64,000 bases of DNA. Source: Butyrivibrio sp. CAG:318 (GTDB lineage: Bacteria > Bacillota > Clostridia > Lachnospirales > Lachnospiraceae). The stretch's first letter is position 1, and each line of letters opens with the position of its first letter. Of this stretch, positions 60,568-64,000 are shown one piece after another. A program made the position numbers and the translations under genes. The stretch is from the NCBI GenBank assembly GCA_000431815.1, contig FR889258.1, positions 1 to 64,000 of the forward strand, written 5' to 3'. A model generated the notes under the pieces. That model did no database searches and was not told the origin of the DNA. It saw only the letters and a program-made list of their open reading frames with translations.

Positions 60568-61295
60568 CTATATTAGCTTGTCTGACAGTCTTACACTCAA
60601 AACCAGTAATTCCGCATTCAATATCTTTGCTATATTCAATTTAACCTTCATAGGACTTGCGCAAATAATCACCAGTCCCAAAACATAAATGAATATATAA
60701 CGATTATTACTCATGTTGCATAATCCTAAGAGCAGCGGCATTCCGCAATTCAAAAAGGCTTCTAAAGGAACTGAGTCAAATGTACAAAACCAATCTTTGT
60801 TTGCAAACACACTAATAACTTTGTATATTCCAAACTCTAAAGCGACAAATAAAACGACAAATAAAACAGCTATTATTATATGTTCCATGAACACTGGAAT
60901 AAGTAATGCTACAGTCCCAACAAGTTCCATCAGCAGTAAGGAAATTATTATTTTTCGATAATTTTTTTTCTTTTGAGATACATATGTAACAACTCCACTT
61001 TTTAAGTCATTTTCCAAATCAAGCACTTGATGAATAATAATGTATCTTAACCCATCAAAAAAAGAGACAATTATCCATCCAAATAACAGTTGTAACTCTA
61101 CATAATCAAGTCTAATCATGGCAGCTATTAGCAACAACGGTAAACAACGTTGTGCAATCGAACATTCGATTAAACCCCATACACCCTTTTCTTTAAATCT
61201 AATCCCGAGTGTCGAATAAATGAAACTGTAGCTGTTATAACAATACACATAAAAAAATCTTGTATTATTTCAAATAGTATTCTTCTCTTATTCAT
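60568..61295 (-). pseudogene. Polytopic membrane protein, possibly UbiA-like, apparent frameshift near the N-terminus
   Basis: The main frame from 61248 has about eight membrane helices and a motif HQVLDLENDLKSG that resembles the acidic motifs of UbiA-type prenyltransferases; that assignment is tentative. A better start lies at 61295 after AAGAGG/AAGG and reads RRILFEIIQDFFMCIVITAT in another frame. Adding one T at the TTT of 61218-61220 joins the two as VSFYSTLGIRFKEKG. The C-terminus beyond 60650 may also be altered. It could be an intact gene with a sequence error. Confidence 0.55.
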
Positions 61296-61307
61296 CCTTA
61301 TTACCTC

Positions 61308-62420
61308 TTAAAATACAAGTAGCATTGTGACTAACACCATGAACGAAATCATATTTTCCCATGCCATAATCGAACTAGTGTCCTGAATTCCATCCATTTG
61401 TCCATCAAAGTAAACAATGTCTTTATTTATATATTTAAACTTTCTTTTCTTCGCACATGTATATACATACCCTAACTCATTATCTAGAATAAGTAGCTGA
61501 ACAACACATTGCTTCAAAAAACTCGTTCCCTTGTATGATGCAAATTTATTAATAAAACCAGAAGAAAGCATCACATCAAGCACTAGCCAAATAGGAATTG
61601 TCACCAATAACAACGGATTCATTTTAATTGCAGAAGCAACTAAAATTCCAAAAATTCCAAACAAATATAAGGATGTTTTTCTTGGCATGATTCCCATAAC
61701 ATAATCCGGATGTTTGTCTGCTAAATAGTAATTCGCACAACCATAATGCCATAGTCGCTTAAACATAGCTTTCACAGGTGTCCATGTTTTTTTACTATGA
61801 TATACAAGACCATCTGCTGTACATTTAAAAATATAGCCTGCTTTTACCATTCTTAAGCCAAGATCAACATCTTCCCCGCCTGGTTTATCTGGAAAACTCC
61901 TGTCAAAACCATTAATTTTTTCAAATACCTCTTTCCTCATAGAACAGTTCGCAGTTGGGGTCCACGGAACAGTATCCATCCATTTTGGGAAACTAAAGCA
62001 GATAGTAAACGGTGTCTTATCTACGGCTTTCCAAAACCAAGTGTCTTCTCCAACAAATTCCAAATATCCAGCTACTCCACCAACCTTTTCACTGTCGTAT
62101 AACTTATAGTGTTCATTTAATAGATTAGGAGTTGCAATACAATCCGAATCTAAGAACATCACAATATCATACTGTGCATTTCTTGCTCCCACATTTCTTT
62201 TTTCAGCAACAGACGGAGAGTAATATATTCTCTTTGCATCATATTTTATGCAAAACTTTTCAATTTCTTTGACATCATTTTCATTACTATCATCGATCAG
62301 CAAAACTTCTGTTGGCCCATCAAAATTATTTCTCGCAACCTGTACACTTTCAAGCAATTCTCCTAATAGCTTTACTCTTCCTTTTGTTGCGATAACTATA
62401 CTAATTCCATTAAGATTCAT
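61308..62420 (-). CDS. GT2-family glycosyltransferase with C-terminal membrane helices
   Basis: The 370-residue enzyme has the GT2 fold: SIVIATKGRVKLLGELLESV, LIDDSNENDVK, the metal-binding DSD in VMFLDSDCIATPNLLNEHY, and GGEDVDLGLRMVKAG. Two or three membrane helices follow (about 255-300 and at the very end). It probably adds sugar to a lipid or surface polymer. It is a clear paralogue of the next gene upstream (12 bases away); both contain SKKTWTPVKAM/SRKTWNNYKAV-like segments. Base composition is lower in G and C than in most of the window. Confidence 0.9.
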   Translation of the reverse strand: MNLNGISIVIATKGRVKLLGELLESVQVARNNFDGPTEVLLIDDSNENDVKEIEKFCIKYDAKRIYYSPSVAEKRNVGARNAQYDIVMFLDSDCIATPNLLNEHYKLYDSEKVGGVAGYLEFVGEDTWFWKAVDKTPFTICFSFPKWMDTVPWTPTANCSMRKEVFEKINGFDRSFPDKPGGEDVDLGLRMVKAGYIFKCTADGLVYHSKKTWTPVKAMFKRLWHYGCANYYLADKHPDYVMGIMPRKTSLYLFGIFGILVASAIKMNPLLLVTIPIWLVLDVMLSSGFINKFASYKGTSFLKQCVVQLLILDNELGYVYTCAKKRKFKYINKDIVYFDGQMDGIQDTSSIMAWENMISFMVLVTMLLVF

Positions 62421-62432
62421 AACTACACCTTC

Positions 62433-63674
62433 CTAAAAAAACATTTTCCAGACAATAAGCAAAAGAACTGCTGCTACGAAAAAATCTATTATCAATTTTT
62501 TTATACGAGCGGCATCATCTTTCATGCCAAACTTAATTTGAAATCTATTAAAAATAATGCCTTTATATAATGCTCCTAGTGAATGTTCCTTTAAAGACTG
62601 TTTTACTCTATAGAATTCATACTGATTTTGGATCATTTTGGCCCCATAATAATAAACGGGTGAGCATAATCCGTGTTTTTTCATATCGATTCCATAATCA
62701 ACCATTGAATTAATTAGAATCCATAGTAAGGAAATCGATATTGGTAAATATGATTTAAGACATAAGCTTAAAATAGCCATCCATATAACCCCGATACTTT
62801 CAAATACATAATTTTTAGGAATTACGCGTTTATACAATTCTGGGTGACGCTTAACTATATAATTTTCCATAGTGCCCCATCGTTTTGCTCGATCATGAAC
62901 AGCTTTATAATTATTCCATGTTTTTCTAGAATGATATGTTACCGCATTTGAAGCCGAACCAATCATATACCCCGCTTTTGTCACTCGATATGTCATATCA
63001 AGATCATCCCCGCCTAATTTAAACGGGAAATTTTCTTCAAACATTCCTATCTCTTCCAATACACTCTTTTTGAACGATACATTGTTTCCAATCGTCCATG
63101 AATGAAAAGGATAATTCCTTGCAAAAGAAAATGAATTAACAAGAGATGTTTTTTCAAGCAGTTTCCACCAGAACGTTTTTTCTCCGACAAATTCTGTATA
63201 ACCTAAAACGCCACCTAATTTTACTTTATAAGGATTTTTATAAGCCTCTACATACTCATCTAACAGCCCTGACTCAATAGTTACATCAGAGTCAATAAAT
63301 AAGATGTAGTCAAATTTTGATGATCTTATTCCAAGATTTCTCTTCTTTCTTACACTGTCATCTCCTGAAATATAGATCGCGTCATATTTCTCACAGGACT
63401 GAACAATACTTTTTTGTTCTTCTCCTTGGCTGCTATCTACAATTAGTACTTCTGTTTCGCCTTTTTCGTATCTATTTCTTTCCTTGTATAGGGACTCAAG
63501 CAGAGCATCTACAAGTTCTGATCTATTCCATGTGGGAATTACAATTGAAAAATTCATACAAAACCTCACATCACTCTTGGTCGCATTTTCCATACTGCTG
63601 TCATAAACATTGCTGCTGTCATTATGGCCATCAAATGGATCACATATTTTTTTAATAAATTTGGATTTGTTCAT
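62433..63674 (-). CDS. GT2-family glycosyltransferase, second copy
   Basis: The 413-residue protein matches its neighbour: FSIVIPTWNRSELVDALLES, LIVDSSQGEEQ, DSD in YILFIDSDVTIESGLLDEYV, GGDDLDMTYRVTKAG, and membrane helices near 300-340 and at the C-terminus. It has about 40 extra residues at the start. Two starts are possible: the ATG used here, after AAGGA, or an ATG at 63557 after TGAGG, which would begin like the paralogue. It is the first gene of the island on its strand. Confidence 0.88.
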   Translation of the reverse strand: MNKSKFIKKICDPFDGHNDSSNVYDSSMENATKSDVRFCMNFSIVIPTWNRSELVDALLESLYKERNRYEKGETEVLIVDSSQGEEQKSIVQSCEKYDAIYISGDDSVRKKRNLGIRSSKFDYILFIDSDVTIESGLLDEYVEAYKNPYKVKLGGVLGYTEFVGEKTFWWKLLEKTSLVNSFSFARNYPFHSWTIGNNVSFKKSVLEEIGMFEENFPFKLGGDDLDMTYRVTKAGYMIGSASNAVTYHSRKTWNNYKAVHDRAKRWGTMENYIVKRHPELYKRVIPKNYVFESIGVIWMAILSLCLKSYLPISISLLWILINSMVDYGIDMKKHGLCSPVYYYGAKMIQNQYEFYRVKQSLKEHSLGALYKGIIFNRFQIKFGMKDDAARIKKLIIDFFVAAVLLLIVWKMFF

Positions 63675-63752
63675 CAAATTTTCCTTATCTATAATCCAAA
63701 ATAGACTTTCATATTCAAGAGAACAATATCATATTTTTCTCTTCCAAAACGT

Positions 63753-63792
63753 AAAATGTAACTTTTGGTAGTCGAAAATGTAACTTTTGGTA
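63753..63792. repeat. 18-bp direct repeat, two copies 22 bases apart
   Basis: AAAATGTAACTTTTGGTA occurs at 63753-63770 and 63775-63792. Short tandem terminal repeats of this kind are found at the ends of IS21-type elements; no transposase is in the window, so this is only a suggestion. Confidence 0.5.
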
Positions 63793-63871
63793 ATTTTGTG
63801 TCAAAAAAACGTTTTTTCGAACTATTGTTTTCAAAATCTATCTCATTTTGCACTTGGCATACTTATAACAC

Positions 63872-63908
63872 AAAACTCCGAATCAAAATTTTTTTGTTTC
63901 GGAGTTTT
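63872..63908. terminator. Hairpin near the right edge
   Basis: AAAACTCCGAA (63872-63882) pairs with TTCGGAGTTTT (63898-63908). T-rich stretches follow on the plus strand, so it may end a gene outside the window or limit an element. Confidence 0.5.
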
Positions 63909-64000
63909 CTCATAGTTTTTTTATTTTATTATTAAAAGCCCAAATATATTAATGCCTACGTATCAGTATATGCTGCAAATCCAACTATGTTATGCATTGC

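Larger units (their letters stand above)
63675..64000. other. Gene-free right end of the window
   Basis: The last 326 bases are very AT-rich. Besides the direct repeat and a hairpin I see weak promoter-like boxes for the glycosyltransferase operon (around 63690-63720) and nothing else that could be a gene. Confidence 0.5.

Noticed and set aside
63753..63792. Direct repeats as a CRISPR array
   Set aside because: There are only two copies, the spacer is four bases and no cas gene is present.

Overview
The window looks like chromosomal DNA of a Gram-positive Clostridia bacterium, most likely Lachnospiraceae. The pointers are gene families I know mainly from that group (a DUF5716/DUF5717 pair, a DUF6033-type protein), Firmicutes-type riboswitches (lysine, preQ1-I), tandem cell-wall amidases with Big_2 domains, consensus sigma-A promoters and strong GGAGG ribosome-binding sites. 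Most of it is ordinary core chromosome on the minus strand. I found no rRNA, tRNA, CRISPR array or complete insertion sequence.

Layout. 1-9.5 kb: the tail of an FMN-binding-like gene, nadE, a small lipoprotein, dapA-dapB under a lysine riboswitch, an SSB-like protein with two OB-type halves, typA, and two helical proteins of unknown role behind a possible flagellar-type promoter. 9.6-35.2 kb: about seventeen minus-strand genes with almost no gaps. They begin at a clear promoter (35198-35226) with a DUF5717/DUF5716/TPR/coiled-coil set, then valS, a GT2-GtrA glycosyltransferase, a phosphodiester glycosidase, a MoxR-DUF58-transglutaminase unit, two membrane-anchored amidases, an OmpR/histidine-kinase pair and an FtsX-type ABC transporter. 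This reads as a cell-envelope locus with its own sensing and export module.

35.2-51.2 kb: rarA, a polysaccharide deacetylase, a WYL regulator with an anion-permease gene, eno, a VbhA-Fic toxin-antitoxin pair, queT-queF under a preQ1-I riboswitch, a lipoprotein with an internal duplication, two convergent MATE transporter genes (one broken by an in-frame amber codon), an EamA transporter and cstA. 51.2-57 kb: a four-gene phosphorelay unit made of an Hpt protein, a FapA/DUF342 protein with an unusual N-terminal repeat array, a REC-HD-GYP protein and a hybrid histidine kinase.

57.1-63.7 kb: an AT-rich accessory block on the minus strand: two GT2 glycosyltransferases, a polytopic membrane protein, a SPASM-type Fe-S protein, small membrane proteins, a Ser/Thr-kinase-like protein and a PARG-type macrodomain protein. 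Three or four reading frames here break at homopolymer runs, so the block is either decaying or carries base-calling errors. The last 300 bases have no gene but hold an 18-bp direct repeat and a hairpin.

The best candidates for undescribed biology are the DUF5716/DUF5717 cluster, the Hpt/FapA-repeat/HD-GYP/hybrid-kinase phosphorelay, and the kinase-PARG-glycosyltransferase island.
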